NCBI RefSeq assembly: GCF_001613305.1
Contig: NZ_BDCC01000017.1
Span: 186,001 to 250,000, forward strand
DNA from: Nocardia vaccinii NBRC 15922
GTDB lineage: Bacteria > Actinomycetota > Actinomycetes > Mycobacteriales > Mycobacteriaceae
DNA: 64,000 nt
Direction: 5' to 3'
Shown: piece by piece, positions 18,560 to 28,138 of the stretch
How positions within the stretch are numbered: the stretch's first letter is position 1
Layout of the letters: each line of letters begins with the position of its first letter
Notes under the pieces: generated by a model
What the model was told of the DNA's origin: nothing
The model's database searches: none
The model's input: only the letters and a program-made list of their open reading frames with translations
Position numbers and translations under genes: made by a program

Positions 18560-19177
18560 TCAACCGAGCCGGGCGGCCGTCCGTTCGCGGACCATATCCA
18601 CGAACATGCCGTGCACCCGCAGATCGCCGGTCACCTCCGGATGGAACGAGGTCGCCAGCACACTGCCCTGGCGCACCGCGACGATCCGGCCGGCCGCGGG
18701 ACCGGACGGTACCGTCGCCAGCACCCGCACCCCGGCACCGACACGCTCGACCCACGGCGCGCGGATGAACACCGCGCGCACCGGGTCTCCCCCGATGCCC
18801 TCGAAATCCAGATCGGTCTCGAACGAATCCACCTGACGACCGAATGCGTTGCGCCGCACGGTCATATCGATCCCGGACAGCGACCGCGCATCGGGCCGGG
18901 TGTCCAGAATCGTATCGGCGAGCAGGATCATGCCCGCACATGAGCCGTATGCGGGCAGGCCGTCGCGCAACCGCTGCCGCAACGGTTCCAGCAGCCCGAA
19001 CACCTCGAGCAATTTGCTGATCGCGGTGGATTCGCCGCCGGGTAGTACCAGGCCGTCGACGGTGTCGAGTTCGGACTCGCGCCGCACGTTCACCGGTTCG
19101 GCGCCGCAGGCGGCGAGGGCGTGGAAATGCTCGCGCACGTCACCCTGCAACGCCAGCACTCCGATGATCGGTTTCAC
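18560..19177 (-). CDS. pdxT: Pyridoxal 5'-phosphate synthase glutaminase subunit PdxT
   Basis: PdxT hydrolyses glutamine and channels ammonia to PdxS for PLP synthesis. The 205-residue class I amidotransferase starts at the GTG at 19177 ([17 protein letters not shown]). The substrate loop [13 protein letters not shown], the nucleophile Cys in [11 protein letters not shown] and the His-Glu pair in SFHPEVTGD are all present. Its partner pdxS lies about 3 kb upstream on the same strand rather than next to it. Confidence 0.96.
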   Translation of the reverse strand: MKPIIGVLALQGDVREHFHALAACGAEPVNVRRESELDTVDGLVLPGGESTAISKLLEVFGLLEPLRQRLRDGLPAYGSCAGMILLADTILDTRPDARSLSGIDMTVRRNAFGRQVDSFETDLDFEGIGGDPVRAVFIRAPWVERVGAGVRVLATVPSGPAAGRIVAVRQGSVLATSFHPEVTGDLRVHGMFVDMVRERTAARLG

Positions 19178-19483
19178 GATTCGAGCATACGAGCAGGCGG
19201 GCGAGCGCCCCGAGCAGCCGGGCGCGGATGTGGTTCTGATCACCTGCCCGTCGAGACTTCGCAAGTACGAGGTGTCGAACGCTGTGCGCGGGCGAGCACT
19301 CGCGCGGGTGACCGACGTATCGGCCGGTACCGTGCCCACGTCCGGCCACCTCGTCGGTCCGACCGCGGCGACCGGGCTGGGGCCGTGCACTGCCCAACCA
19401 CCGCAGCGACGAGCTGTAACGCCGGCTGCGCCGCATCCCGACACGGTGCGCGTCCAACCCGCCTGAGCGAAACCGGGCGCAGG
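19178..19483. other. Spacer between tesB and pdxT
   Basis: I see no gene or strong hairpin in these 306 bases. In mycobacteria the two genes lie much closer, so the spacer may hold a separate pdxT promoter. Confidence 0.45.
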
Positions 19484-20305
19484 TCAGATCGTGCGAAGCG
19501 TGCGAATGAGTCCCTCCTGGACGACCGCAGCCACCAATTCGCCCTGCCGCGTGAAGATCCGGCCGCCGGTGAGCGCGCGACCGAATCCGGCCGACGGCGA
19601 ATTCTGGTCGTAGAGCAGCCAGTCATCGGCGCGGAACGGCCGCAGGAACCACATGGCGTGATCGAGCGACGCGTTCTGGGTCGGCTCGTCCGGATGGGTG
19701 ACCTTGGAGGAGCCGAGCAATGTCATATCGCTCATGTAGGCGAGCGTGCAGACGTGGAACAGCGGATCGTCCGGCAGCGGGTGGCGGTAGCGGAACCACA
19801 CCTGCTGCTGGGAGATCAGCCCGTCGCGCGGGGTGATCTGGTCGGTCGGGATGGGGCGGATGTCCCAGTGCTCCCACTCCCGCATGGCCCACAGGCGTTC
19901 CGGATTCATCGAGGTCTTCGCGTCCGGCAGGCGATCCGGGAGCGGCACCTGCGGCATCAGGTCCTGATGCTCGGGCCCCTCGTCGCCGATGTGGAACGAG
20001 GCCGACATGGTGAAGATCGCCTGACCGTCCTGGATTCCGGTCACCCGGCGCGTGCAGAACGACCGGCCGTCCCGGATCCGCTCGACCTCGTAGACCGTCG
20101 GCTCGGTCGGCTTGCCGGGGCGCAGGAAATACCCGTGCAGCGAATGCACCTGGAATTTGGCCTCCACCGTGCGCACCGCCGAGACCAGCGCCTGTCCGGC
20201 AACCTGCCCGCCGAAGGTACGAGGCAGCTGGGTCTTGAGCGATGCGCCACGGAAAATGTCCCGCTCGAGCCGCTCCAGCTCCAGTGCCTCTTCGATCGTC
20301 GCCAT
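19484..20305 (-). CDS. tesB: Acyl-CoA thioesterase II (TesB)
   Basis: TesB hydrolyses acyl-CoA to free acid and CoA. The 273-residue double-hotdog protein starts at the ATG at 20305 behind GGAAGGACGG. Family features are TFGGQVAGQALVSAVRTV, VHSLHGYFLRPGKPTEP, SLDHAMWFLRPFRADDWLLY and the C-terminal RIFTRQGELVAAVVQEGLIR. It occupies the position of tesB2 between pdxS and pdxT in mycobacteria. Confidence 0.95.
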   Translation of the reverse strand: MATIEEALELERLERDIFRGASLKTQLPRTFGGQVAGQALVSAVRTVEAKFQVHSLHGYFLRPGKPTEPTVYEVERIRDGRSFCTRRVTGIQDGQAIFTMSASFHIGDEGPEHQDLMPQVPLPDRLPDAKTSMNPERLWAMREWEHWDIRPIPTDQITPRDGLISQQQVWFRYRHPLPDDPLFHVCTLAYMSDMTLLGSSKVTHPDEPTQNASLDHAMWFLRPFRADDWLLYDQNSPSAGFGRALTGGRIFTRQGELVAAVVQEGLIRTLRTI

Positions 20306-20405
20306 GATCCGTCCTTCCGGAAGTCGCCGTGCCCAGGCTAAGCGATGGCGAACCGGCGGCGGCGGCCGACTCTCGGCGAAACCCGCCGCCCGGCATGATG
20401 GTCCG

Positions 20406-21023
20406 GTGCCGAGCTTCTCCCCTGTCACCGTGGACGCGCTGGTCGAGGTCGTCCTCGACCGTGTCCTGGAACTGCCGGGTCGCGCGGTCGTCGCCGTGGA
20501 TGGGGCCGATGCGGCGGATCCGCTCGGCTTCGCGGAAACCGTCGCCGAGCGGGTCCGCACTCGCGGACGAGCCTGTGCGACGGTGTCACTGCACGATTAT
20601 GTGCGTCCGGCGTCCCTGCGGCTGGAGTTCGGCCGCGACGAGATGTCTTACCGCACAGCCTGGTTCGACTATGCGGGCCTGAACCGCGAAGTGCTGCAGG
20701 CTTTGCGCGAGCACGGGCGGTGGCTGCCTGCCCTCTGGAACGAGCGCATCGACCGATCCGCCCGCGCCGCAACGATTCCCGCGGCTCCGGAGACGATCGT
20801 TCTGGTCGCGGGACCGATGCTGCTCGATCGCGGGCTGAGGTTCGATCTGAGCGTGGAACTCCGCCTGTCCGAGGGTGCGCTGCGCCGCGCCGAGGCCGAA
20901 CCGTTCATCGTCGCGGCTCTGCTGCGGCACCGCCACGACACACATCAGGAGCCGGACATCCTGGTCGCCTGGGACCACCGCGACCGTCCGGCACTGCGCG
21001 TCCGAGACGCACACCCCGAATGA
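20406..21023 (+). CDS. Uridine-kinase-like protein with degenerate P-loop
   Basis: The 205-residue protein resembles actinobacterial proteins annotated as uridine kinase-like: RAVVAVDGADAADPLGFAET sits where a kinase P-loop should be, followed by RACATVSLHDYVRPASLRLE and a late LLRHRHDTHQEPDILVAWDH. The Walker A lysine and GK[ST] are absent, so phosphoryl transfer is doubtful. The GTG at 20406 is the likely start. It diverges from tesB and converges with the luciferase-like gene. Function is not known. Confidence 0.7.
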   Translation: MPSFSPVTVDALVEVVLDRVLELPGRAVVAVDGADAADPLGFAETVAERVRTRGRACATVSLHDYVRPASLRLEFGRDEMSYRTAWFDYAGLNREVLQALREHGRWLPALWNERIDRSARAATIPAAPETIVLVAGPMLLDRGLRFDLSVELRLSEGALRRAEAEPFIVAALLRHRHDTHQEPDILVAWDHRDRPALRVRDAHPE

Positions 21024-21052
21024 AACCTGTCCCAGTACAGCGGATCTCGGAT

Positions 21053-21952
21053 TCACGCACTCGCCGGCGCGGTCGCCTCGGCCCGCGCGCCGATGATCTC
21101 GTCGGCGATCCAGCGGGCGACTCCGGCGGGACAGGGATCCGACAGCCCCAGGATGATGTGCGCGAAGCCCGCCTCGAGCGCCGCATCGATCCCGGCCCGG
21201 GTCAGCTCGGGATTTTCGTAGGACACCGACACCATGGTCGAGCGGGTGATCGCGGCCGGATCCCGGCCGATCTCCGTGCAGTAGCGGTCCAGTAGCGCAC
21301 TGCGCTGAACCGCGTCGGCGAGATCGACACCGGCGATGTTCCACAGATCGGCGTGCTCGGCGGCAACCCGCAGCGTCGAGGCCGCGCGGCCACCGATCAT
21401 GATCGGCGGATGCGGGCGCTGCACAGGCTTGGGATTGCCCAACGCCCCGCTCAGTTGGATGTATCGGCCGTCGAAGTCGAACGGCTCCTGCTCGGTCCAC
21501 AACCGCCGGATGACGGTGCACGCCTCCGCGAAACTCGCGACGGCGTGCGCGGTGTCGTGATACGGCAGGCCGTGCCCGTCGTATTCGCGTCGGGCCCAAG
21601 GGATATCGGGTCGCGACCCGACGCCGATACCGAACTCCAGGCGACCGCCCGAGACGATATCCACCGTCGTGGCGATCTTGGCCAGTACGGCCGGGGGCCG
21701 GAATCGGTTGCTGGTCACCAGCAGTCCCAGACGCAGCCGGGAGGTCTGCGCGGCCAGTGCGGACAGCAGCGTCCAGCCCTCGAATATCGGGCCGTCCGGA
21801 TCGCCGCCGATGGGCATGAGATGGTCGAACAACCAGGCGTGCTCGATCTGCTCGACGCCGTCCGCCTCCTGCCACACTCGCTGAACGTCCTGATAGTCCA
21901 CCTGCTGGGGGGCGGTGATGATCCCGAAGCTCGGGCGGGGTGTCTGCGGCAT
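21053..21952 (-). CDS. LLM-class (luciferase-like) flavin/F420-dependent oxidoreductase
   Basis: This family uses FMN or F420 in a TIM barrel for oxidation or reduction of diverse substrates. The protein has about 299 residues from MPQTPRPSFGIITAPQQ; an in-frame TTG at 22033 would add 27 poor-quality residues. Typical elements are HAWLFDHLMPIGGDPDGPIF, LRLGLLVTSNRFRPPAVLAK, TVDIVSGGRLEFGIGVG and the PIMIGGRAASTLRVAAEHAD segment that contacts cofactor. F420 is plausible in a Nocardia-like host but is not proved by the sequence. Confidence 0.88.
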   Translation of the reverse strand: MPQTPRPSFGIITAPQQVDYQDVQRVWQEADGVEQIEHAWLFDHLMPIGGDPDGPIFEGWTLLSALAAQTSRLRLGLLVTSNRFRPPAVLAKIATTVDIVSGGRLEFGIGVGSRPDIPWARREYDGHGLPYHDTAHAVASFAEACTVIRRLWTEQEPFDFDGRYIQLSGALGNPKPVQRPHPPIMIGGRAASTLRVAAEHADLWNIAGVDLADAVQRSALLDRYCTEIGRDPAAITRSTMVSVSYENPELTRAGIDAALEAGFAHIILGLSDPCPAGVARWIADEIIGARAEATAPASA

Positions 21953-22075
21953 CGCGCATCGGTCCTTTCGGCATCGAGCGATAAAGCGGAACCTTGCTCC
22001 GGTAACGATACGGATCAATGTTCCGCTTGACAAGCGGACCTCTCGAATACCTGCCGAGCAGGTCGTCCGACGACG

Positions 22076-22104
22076 AAAAAGCCCCGGCCCGCAGGGGCCG
22101 GGGC
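22076..22104 (-). terminator. Rho-independent terminator of pdxS
   Basis: A strong GC hairpin at 22081-22104 (left arm GCCCCGGCC, right arm GGCCGGGGC) is followed on the minus strand by five T residues (22076-22080). It lies 28 bp beyond the pdxS stop, in the classic position for intrinsic termination. Confidence 0.85.
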
Positions 22105-22131
22105 GCAGGGCAGAACCTGGTCGGATCGGAA

Positions 22132-23073
22132 TTACCAGCCGCGCTCGGCGAGGCGGTGCGGCTCGGGGATCTCTTCGACGTTGATACCGACCATGGCCTC
22201 GCCCAGACCGCGCGAGATCTTGGCCAGCACATCCGGATCGTCGTGGAAGGTGGTGGCCTTGACGATGGCCGCCGCGCGCTGGGCCGGATCACCCGACTTG
22301 AAGATGCCCGAGCCGACGAACACGCCCTCGGCGCCGAGCTGCATCATCATCGCGGCGTCGGCGGGCGTGGCGATACCGCCCGCGGTGAACAGCACCACCG
22401 GCAGCTTGCCGGTCTCGGCGATCTCGCGAACCAGCTCATAGGGGGCCTGCAACTCCTTGGCCGCCACGTACAGCTCGTCCTCGGGCAGCGCGCTCAGCCG
22501 CCGGATCTCGCCGCGGATCTTGCGCATATGGGTGGTGGCATTGGACACATCGCCCGTCCCGGCCTCGCCCTTGGAGCGAATCATGGCCGCGCCCTCGGTA
22601 ATTCGCCGCAGCGCCTCGCCGAGGTTGGTCGCGCCGCATACGAACGGGACGGTGAAGTTCCACTTGTCGATGTGGTGCGAGTAGTCCGCGGGAGTCAGCA
22701 CCTCGGACTCGTCGACGTAGTCCACTCCGAGGCTCTGCAGGATCTGCGCCTCCACGAAATGACCGATTCGCGCCTTGGCCATCACCGGGATCGAGACCGC
22801 GTTGATGATGCCGTCGATCATGTCCGGATCGCTCATCCGGGACACCCCGCCCTGAGCGCGGATATCGGCGGGAACCCGCTCGAGCGCCATCACGGCCACC
22901 GCACCGGCGTCCTCGGCGATCTTGGCCTGCTCGGGCGTGACCACGTCCATGATCACCCCGCCCTTGAGCATCTCGGCCATACCGCGCTTCACGCGGGCGG
23001 TACCGGTCGTCGGGGCGGTTTCGGGCGTCGTCACGGCTAACTCCTGTGTGATGGGCGAACTCGGATCGTTCAT
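22132..23073 (-). CDS. pdxS: Pyridoxal 5'-phosphate synthase lyase subunit PdxS
   Basis: PdxS builds PLP from ribose 5-phosphate, glyceraldehyde 3-phosphate and ammonia delivered by PdxT. The 313-residue TIM barrel has an N-terminal extension of about 25 residues, then [18 protein letters not shown], the catalytic Lys in [17 protein letters not shown], the second Lys in [11 protein letters not shown] and the phosphate-binding [13 protein letters not shown] and [11 protein letters not shown]. The start at 23073 is preceded by GGAGTT. Confidence 0.97.
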   Translation of the reverse strand: MNDPSSPITQELAVTTPETAPTTGTARVKRGMAEMLKGGVIMDVVTPEQAKIAEDAGAVAVMALERVPADIRAQGGVSRMSDPDMIDGIINAVSIPVMAKARIGHFVEAQILQSLGVDYVDESEVLTPADYSHHIDKWNFTVPFVCGATNLGEALRRITEGAAMIRSKGEAGTGDVSNATTHMRKIRGEIRRLSALPEDELYVAAKELQAPYELVREIAETGKLPVVLFTAGGIATPADAAMMMQLGAEGVFVGSGIFKSGDPAQRAAAIVKATTFHDDPDVLAKISRGLGEAMVGINVEEIPEPHRLAERGW

Positions 23074-23189
23074 GATCGAACGACACGATTCTAGGCGGCC
23101 CGATCAGGCCACTTCATAGCCAGTCGGAGACCACTGGACTGCCAACCCGATCTCCGGACGCCGGATACCGCTACCGCGCCGCTATGCGA

Positions 23190-23291
23190 TCACCCCGCCG
23201 GATCGATCACCAGCAGCGTCGCCCAGTAGGTCGCGGCCTCCTCGCCGATGTACGGCACCAGGAAATCATGCAGCAGATAGGACATGGTCAC
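23190..23291 (-). CDS. Possible 33-residue peptide upstream of pdxS
   Basis: A GTG at 23291 is preceded by a perfect GGAGGTGA ribosome-binding site six bases away and opens 33 codons (MTMSYLLHDFLVPYIGEEAA, then TYWATLLVIDPAG), ending in TGA at 23190. An ATG two codons in (23285) is an alternative. The rest of the approximately 440-bp gap between pdxS and the porin gene shows no gene; TGAGA-CA-TCTCA at 23363-23374 is a short inverted repeat. The peptide is amphipathic and could be a real small protein or a leader. Confidence 0.4.
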   Translation of the reverse strand: MTMSYLLHDFLVPYIGEEAATYWATLLVIDPAG

Positions 23292-23515
23292 GGTATTCAC
23301 CTCCACACATCCGATTCACCGTGTGTGCCGACGGCAAACCGCGCCTCGACCCTATCTGAAGATGAGACATCTCACAGTGATTCACTCTGGCACGCCCGGC
23401 CAGTCCACCACCAGGGTTTTTGCGCTCCAGTCACCTATGATCCGTGCTGATAGCAGCACCTCGCTCTCCGAAAGTTCGTAGCTCTGCACGTCCGCTTCGA
23501 GAACAGGATCCCGCT

Positions 23516-24577
23516 ATGCGACGCTCGTTCACCCTGGCCGCGGCAAGTGTGCTGGCGATCGACCTGTGGGCCAGTGCCGCCTGGCTCGGAAACGCGCAGC
23601 CCACCAGCACCGACGCCAATGGATCGGGTGTACATCTGCATGCCTCCGTCGATCACATCGGGGTGAACGCGCCGGGCAATCGGACCCCGACGTACCTCAT
23701 GGCGTTCTCGCACGCCAGCCAGGTGAACGGTAACTACTCGGTGGCGATCACCGGTGTGCCGATCATCTCCGGCACTGCGGTCGCGGGATTTCTGCTGGGG
23801 TGCGGTATCAGCACGGCCGGCGGCGTCACGGTGGGCATCGAGCCGCAGCAGGCCGTGACCGGCGGCATCTCCCCGAGCCTCACGATCAACACCCCCTCCT
23901 CCGTGAGTCCTGTAAGCGCCCCGGGCGTCGGGAACGGCCCAGTCGGCACCAGCGCACCACTCGCCACCGGCGCACCACTCGCCACCAGCCCAGCACCCAC
24001 AACGAGCCCGGCGCCCACCACGAGCCCAGCACCCACCACGAGCCCGGCGCCCACTACCGGCTCCGCACCCACCACCAGCCCGGCCACCAGCAACGTCGCA
24101 CCAGCGGCCACCAGTACACCAGCCGGCACACCAGCGGCCACCAGCACACCAGCCGGCACACCTGCGGCCACGACGGCACCACCCACCACGACCACGACAC
24201 CACCCACCACCACGACACCACCGCCGACCACCACGACATCACCACCCACCACCACGACGACAACACCCACCACCACGACACCCAGCCAAAGCTCCTCGGG
24301 CAGTGTGGGCATCTCGCCGAACGTCGGCGGCGCGCTCGGCGTGCAAGAGGTCTTGTCCGCGACCATCGGACCCGGCCAGGTCACCACGGTGACCACGGCG
24401 ACCGCCACCCTGGACGACAAGACCCGGTTCCCCTACCACCTGACCTTCGCCAACGCCGCCCTCAACGTCTCGCAATGCGCCTCACCCGTCGAAGCGGTCC
24501 CGTTCGTCACCACCGCGGTCGCCACGCCACAGGGCACCGTGCAGACCACCGCCTACGGCAACAAGTTCACCTTCTGA
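23516..24577 (+). CDS. MspA-family porin-like protein with a large Pro/Thr-rich insertion
   Basis: MspA porins are outer (mycolate) membrane octamers. The 353-residue protein has a signal peptide ending near NAQ (residue 28). The N-terminal half leads to [20 protein letters not shown], equivalent to the GYQIG region of MspA. The C-terminal part, [20 protein letters not shown] to [11 protein letters not shown], matches the MspA C-terminus (VSISADLGNGPGIQEV to TTYGEPWNMN). Between them, where MspA has its pore-constriction loop, are about 120 residues of Pro/Thr/Ser/Ala repeats. Start chosen at 23516 for the signal peptide. It converges with trpB, overlapping by 25 bp. Confidence 0.82.
   Translation: MRRSFTLAAASVLAIDLWASAAWLGNAQPTSTDANGSGVHLHASVDHIGVNAPGNRTPTYLMAFSHASQVNGNYSVAITGVPIISGTAVAGFLLGCGISTAGGVTVGIEPQQAVTGGISPSLTINTPSSVSPVSAPGVGNGPVGTSAPLATGAPLATSPAPTTSPAPTTSPAPTTSPAPTTGSAPTTSPATSNVAPAATSTPAGTPAATSTPAGTPAATTAPPTTTTTPPTTTTPPPTTTTSPPTTTTTTPTTTTPSQSSSGSVGISPNVGGALGVQEVLSATIGPGQVTTVTTATATLDDKTRFPYHLTFANAALNVSQCASPVEAVPFVTTAVATPQGTVQTTAYGNKFTF
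23985..24290 (+). repeat. Low-complexity tandem repeats encoding the Pro/Thr insertion
   Basis: At about 23988-24075 an 18-bp unit encodes Ser-Pro-Ala-Pro-Thr-Thr roughly five times. A 30-bp unit encoding [10 protein letters not shown] is then repeated twice (about 24110-24165), followed by ACC/CCA-rich triplets encoding Pro-Thr runs to about 24290. Such tracts expand and contract by slippage. Confidence 0.85.
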
Positions 24578-25827
24578 AGACCCGATTCGAGGGCGTCCAG
24601 GCCGTCCGCGGCGATGTGCAGGTCCTTGTCACCGCGGCCGGACAGGCACACCAGGACCACCGAATCCGGCGGCAGCTCGCCGCGCTCGGCCACGTCCAGC
24701 AGATAGCCGAGGGCGTGCGCGGATTCCAGGGCGGGCAGGATCCCCTCGGTACGGCTCAGCGTGCGCAGAGCGACCAGGGCCTGCGCGTCGGTGGCCGTAC
24801 CGAACACGGCCCGGCCGGCATCCTCGAGGTGGCTCAGCTCGGGGCCGACGCCGGGATAGTCCAAACCCGCGGCGATGCTGTGGGTGCGGCTGATCTGGCC
24901 GTCCTCGTCCTGCAGCAGATAGCTGTACGAGCCGTCGACCTCGCCGGGACGGCCGAAATTCAACGTCGCCGCATGCTCGTTCCCGCCGCGTCCGGCGGCC
25001 TCGACTCCGATCAGCCGCACACCCGGATCGTCCACGAACGGATGGAACATCCCGACCGCGTTACTTCCGCCGCCGACGCAGGCCAGCACGTAATCCGGCA
25101 GTCGCCCTTCGGATTCCAGGATCTGCGCACGCGATTCCCGGCCGATCACCGTCTGGAATTCGCGCACGATCCACGGATAGGGCGCGGGCCCGGCCGCGGT
25201 GCCGAACACGTAGTGACTGGTGTCCAGATTCGCCACCCAGTCACGCACCGATTCGCTGACCGCGTCCTTGAGCCCCCGGCCGCCGACGCACACCGCGCGA
25301 ACCTCGGCGCCGAGCAATCGCATGCGCACGACGTTCGACTCCTGTCGTGCCATATCGTCAGCGCCCATGTAGACCACGCAGCTCAGACCCAGCATCGCGG
25401 ACACGGTTGCCACCGCGACGCCGTGCTGCCCGGCCCCGGTCTCGGCAATGATCCGGCGTTTGCCCATCCGCCGGGCCAGCAGCGCCTGCCCGATCGCGTT
25501 GTTGATCTTGTGCGCGCCGGTGTGCGCCATATCCTCACGCTTGAGGTAGACCCGCGCACCGGACGCCCGCAACGCCCCGGCGAACCGCGGAACCCGGTGC
25601 AGCAGAGTCGGTCTCCCCACCCGATCGCGCAGCAACTCGTCGAGTTCGCCGATGAAGCCCTGATCGTTTCTCGCGGCCAGATAGGTGCGTTCCAGCTCGA
25701 GCAAGGCGGCCATCAGACCTTCGGGAACATACCGCCCGCCGTACCGCCCGAACCGGCCGTGCTCGTCCGGCAACACTCCACTCGCCCGACGGCCCCGTGC
25801 AATATCGTGGTCAATCACCATGTCCAC
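24553..25827 (-). CDS. trpB: Tryptophan synthase beta chain (stand-alone)
   Basis: TrpB condenses indole with serine using PLP. The 424-residue protein has the PLP lysine at 107 in [16 protein letters not shown], the [15 protein letters not shown] loop, the phosphate-binding [15 protein letters not shown] and the C-terminal [13 protein letters not shown]. These are features of the canonical TrpB1 type. No trpA or other trp gene is adjacent, so it may be a second copy working with free indole or replacing a missing operon gene. It overlaps the end of the convergent porin gene by 25 bp. The start is 25827 or 25821. Confidence 0.93.
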   Translation of the reverse strand: MDMVIDHDIARGRRASGVLPDEHGRFGRYGGRYVPEGLMAALLELERTYLAARNDQGFIGELDELLRDRVGRPTLLHRVPRFAGALRASGARVYLKREDMAHTGAHKINNAIGQALLARRMGKRRIIAETGAGQHGVAVATVSAMLGLSCVVYMGADDMARQESNVVRMRLLGAEVRAVCVGGRGLKDAVSESVRDWVANLDTSHYVFGTAAGPAPYPWIVREFQTVIGRESRAQILESEGRLPDYVLACVGGGSNAVGMFHPFVDDPGVRLIGVEAAGRGGNEHAATLNFGRPGEVDGSYSYLLQDEDGQISRTHSIAAGLDYPGVGPELSHLEDAGRAVFGTATDAQALVALRTLSRTEGILPALESAHALGYLLDVAERGELPPDSVVLVCLSGRGDKDLHIAADGLDALESGLQKVNLLP

Positions 25828-25970
25828 CGAGAACTCTCACTACCCACACGATCCGACTGCCACACAGTCTCCTGCGGACGTGAGCGCGAACATAATGTGT
25901 ATCACCACGGCTGGTTAACACTCCGTGAGCAGTTGCCTACGGTCAGTGGGCGAATGCCGGCCGCCGACGG

Positions 25971-27017
25971 CTAGCGGATGGAGCGGACCTCGGGATCGGT
26001 GATGGCCGAGCAGGCGGCGACCGCTTCGGGCAGCAGCTGATCCAGGTGATAGGGGTACACCGCCTCGCCTTGCCGATCCAGTTCGGCGATGTCCTCGGGC
26101 GTGCACCACTTGTCGTCGGTCACGCAGTGTCGTTCCCAGGTCGTGGGATCGGCCGCCATGGGGGCGAAATTCTTGGCGCGAGCGACGAAGAACAACTCCT
26201 CGGAGCGGATCAACTCACCGTCGAACGGAAACACCGCCACCCGCCGCCACAGCGGACCGCGCAGCAGCGAGGAGTCCAGCGCGAATCCGGTCTCCTCCCA
26301 CAGCTCCCGCACCGCCGCGGTGCGCAGGGTCTCCCCCGGCTCGATTCCGCCGCCGACGGTGAACCAGAACGGCATATCCGGCGTTCTCGGGTCGTGGCCG
26401 CGCAGCAGCAGCACCCGATCCTGTTCGTCCAGCAGGATCACCCGCGCGGAGGTGCGCACGGTGTCCACGTCCAGGCCGGTGGTCGCCGCGGGCGTGACGC
26501 GCTCGGCGATCTCGAAATAGGTCGGCAGCGGCGCGGTACCGCCCAGATGCAGCAGCCGCACCGGACGGCGGGTGCGCAGGGCCAGGGTGTCGCGTACCGC
26601 GTCGTTGTGGAAACGTCGCGCGATCAGTACCCGCGCCTCGGCATCGGCCAGTTCGGCCACCAGTTGCGGGCGTAGCTGGGTGATGTCCAGCGCCGACAGT
26701 GCCGCGGCGAGCTGATTCTCCGTGGTCTCGCGGCTGCGCCAGTCGGCGCGCTCCGCTCGATCCGCCAGGGCGACAAGGCGTTTGGACCGTTCGGCCACCG
26801 CCGGATCCGCCACGGGTCCGGCCATCGAAATCGCCACGGTCCGGGCCACCACCGCGCGCCGGGACAGCGCCGCCTCGAGCGCGTCACGCGCCTGATCGCT
26901 TCGCACGTGTAGCCGGTCCAGGCGATTGGCCGTGGAGTACGCCCACACACCCGCCGCGACGATCAACGCCGCGATCAGCGCGAGGACGAGAATCGTGGTG
27001 GCGGAGAAAGTGATCAT
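25971..27017 (-). CDS. Membrane-anchored Nudix hydrolase
   Basis: The 348-residue protein has an N-terminal membrane helix (TTILVLALIAALIVAAGVWA), a helical LemA-like segment to about residue 150, and a Nudix domain with the box GGGIEPGETLRTAAVRELWE completed by ETGF. Nudix enzymes hydrolyse nucleoside diphosphate derivatives. Its ATG overlaps the pimA stop (ATGA), so it is translated with the phosphatidylinositol mannoside genes; the mycobacterial homologue (Rv2609c) holds the same position. A link to PIM synthesis is inferred from linkage only. Confidence 0.9.
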   Translation of the reverse strand: MITFSATTILVLALIAALIVAAGVWAYSTANRLDRLHVRSDQARDALEAALSRRAVVARTVAISMAGPVADPAVAERSKRLVALADRAERADWRSRETTENQLAAALSALDITQLRPQLVAELADAEARVLIARRFHNDAVRDTLALRTRRPVRLLHLGGTAPLPTYFEIAERVTPAATTGLDVDTVRTSARVILLDEQDRVLLLRGHDPRTPDMPFWFTVGGGIEPGETLRTAAVRELWEETGFALDSSLLRGPLWRRVAVFPFDGELIRSEELFFVARAKNFAPMAADPTTWERHCVTDDKWCTPEDIAELDRQGEAVYPYHLDQLLPEAVAACSAITDPEVRSIR

Positions 27018-28138
27018 CCGGCGGTCCTGACTCGGGCGTCACCGACCGTGACCGTTTCGTACACCCGTAGAATCTGTTCGGCCACGACCGGCCAATCATA
27101 TTCCCCCACGACCTGATTCGCCGCCCGGATCAGCTCCTGCCGACGCGCCCGATCACCGAGCAGCTCGTTCAGCGCGTCCGCCAGGGCCGCCGAATCACCA
27201 ACCGGGACCAGCCTTCCCGCGACACCGTCGCGCAGCACCCGCCGGAAGGCGTCCAATTCGCTTGCCACGACGGCGGTTCCAGCTGCCATCGCCTCCACCA
27301 GCACGATGCCGAAGCTCTCACCACCGAGATTCGGCGCGCAGTACACGTCCGCACTGCGCATCGCCGAGGCCTTGTCCTCGTCGGAGACCTGACCGAGGAA
27401 CCGCAGATGTGACGCATGTGCACCGGCCTCGCGCCGAAGTCTCTCCTCGTCGCCGCGACCGACGATCAGGATCTGTACCCCCGGATGCCGCCGCACCAAC
27501 GCGGGCAGCGCACCCAGCAGTACCGCCATCCCCTTGCGCGGTTCGTCGTAGCGGCCCAGGAACAGTACGGTCCCACCCTCGCGCGGATAACCGCCGAGCA
27601 GCGGCGCGTGCGCGAACGCGGGCACGTCCACCCCGTTGGGGATCTCCACCGCGTCCCCGCCCAGCGCCTCCACCTGCCAGCGGCGGGCGAGCTCCGACAC
27701 CGCGATCCGACCGCTGATCTTCTCGTGATACGGCCGCAGCACGCCCTGAAAAGTGCTCAGCACAAGGGATTTCGTGGTCGACGTGTGGAAGGTCGCCACG
27801 ATCGGGCCCTCGGCGACCTTCAACGCCAACATCGACAGACTCGGCGCATTGGGCTCATGGATGTGCAGCACGTCGAAATCGCCCTCGGCGATCCAGCGGC
27901 GCAACCGGCTGTATGCGGTCGGCCCGAAGGACAGCCGCGCCACCGAACCGTTGTAGGGAATCGCCACCGCCTTACCGGCCGAGACCACGAAATCGGGCAG
28001 CGCGGTGTCCTCGGAGGCCGGGGCGAGCACACTGACCCGGTGCCCGCGTTCGATCAGCACCTGCGCCAACTCCACGACATGCGACTGCACCCCGCCCGGT
28101 ACGTCGAACGAGTACGGGCAGACCATGCCGATCCTCAT
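27014..28138 (-). CDS. pimA: Phosphatidylinositol alpha-mannosyltransferase PimA
   Basis: PimA transfers the first mannose from GDP-mannose to phosphatidylinositol on the inner membrane leaflet. The 374-residue GT4 glycosyltransferase starts MRIGMVCPYSFDVPGGVQSH. It carries VLFLGRYDEPRKGMAVLL and the GT4 E-x7-E donor-site motif in GGESFGIVLVEAMAAG. The ATG at 28138 overlaps the acyltransferase stop by four bases and the gene's own stop overlaps the Nudix start. Confidence 0.96.
   Translation of the reverse strand: MRIGMVCPYSFDVPGGVQSHVVELAQVLIERGHRVSVLAPASEDTALPDFVVSAGKAVAIPYNGSVARLSFGPTAYSRLRRWIAEGDFDVLHIHEPNAPSLSMLALKVAEGPIVATFHTSTTKSLVLSTFQGVLRPYHEKISGRIAVSELARRWQVEALGGDAVEIPNGVDVPAFAHAPLLGGYPREGGTVLFLGRYDEPRKGMAVLLGALPALVRRHPGVQILIVGRGDEERLRREAGAHASHLRFLGQVSDEDKASAMRSADVYCAPNLGGESFGIVLVEAMAAGTAVVASELDAFRRVLRDGVAGRLVPVGDSAALADALNELLGDRARRQELIRAANQVVGEYDWPVVAEQILRVYETVTVGDARVRTAG

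Noticed and set aside
23985..24290. Repeat array as a CRISPR
   Set aside because: The repeats are in-frame codon repeats for Pro/Thr/Ser with no unique spacers, and no cas gene is in the window.
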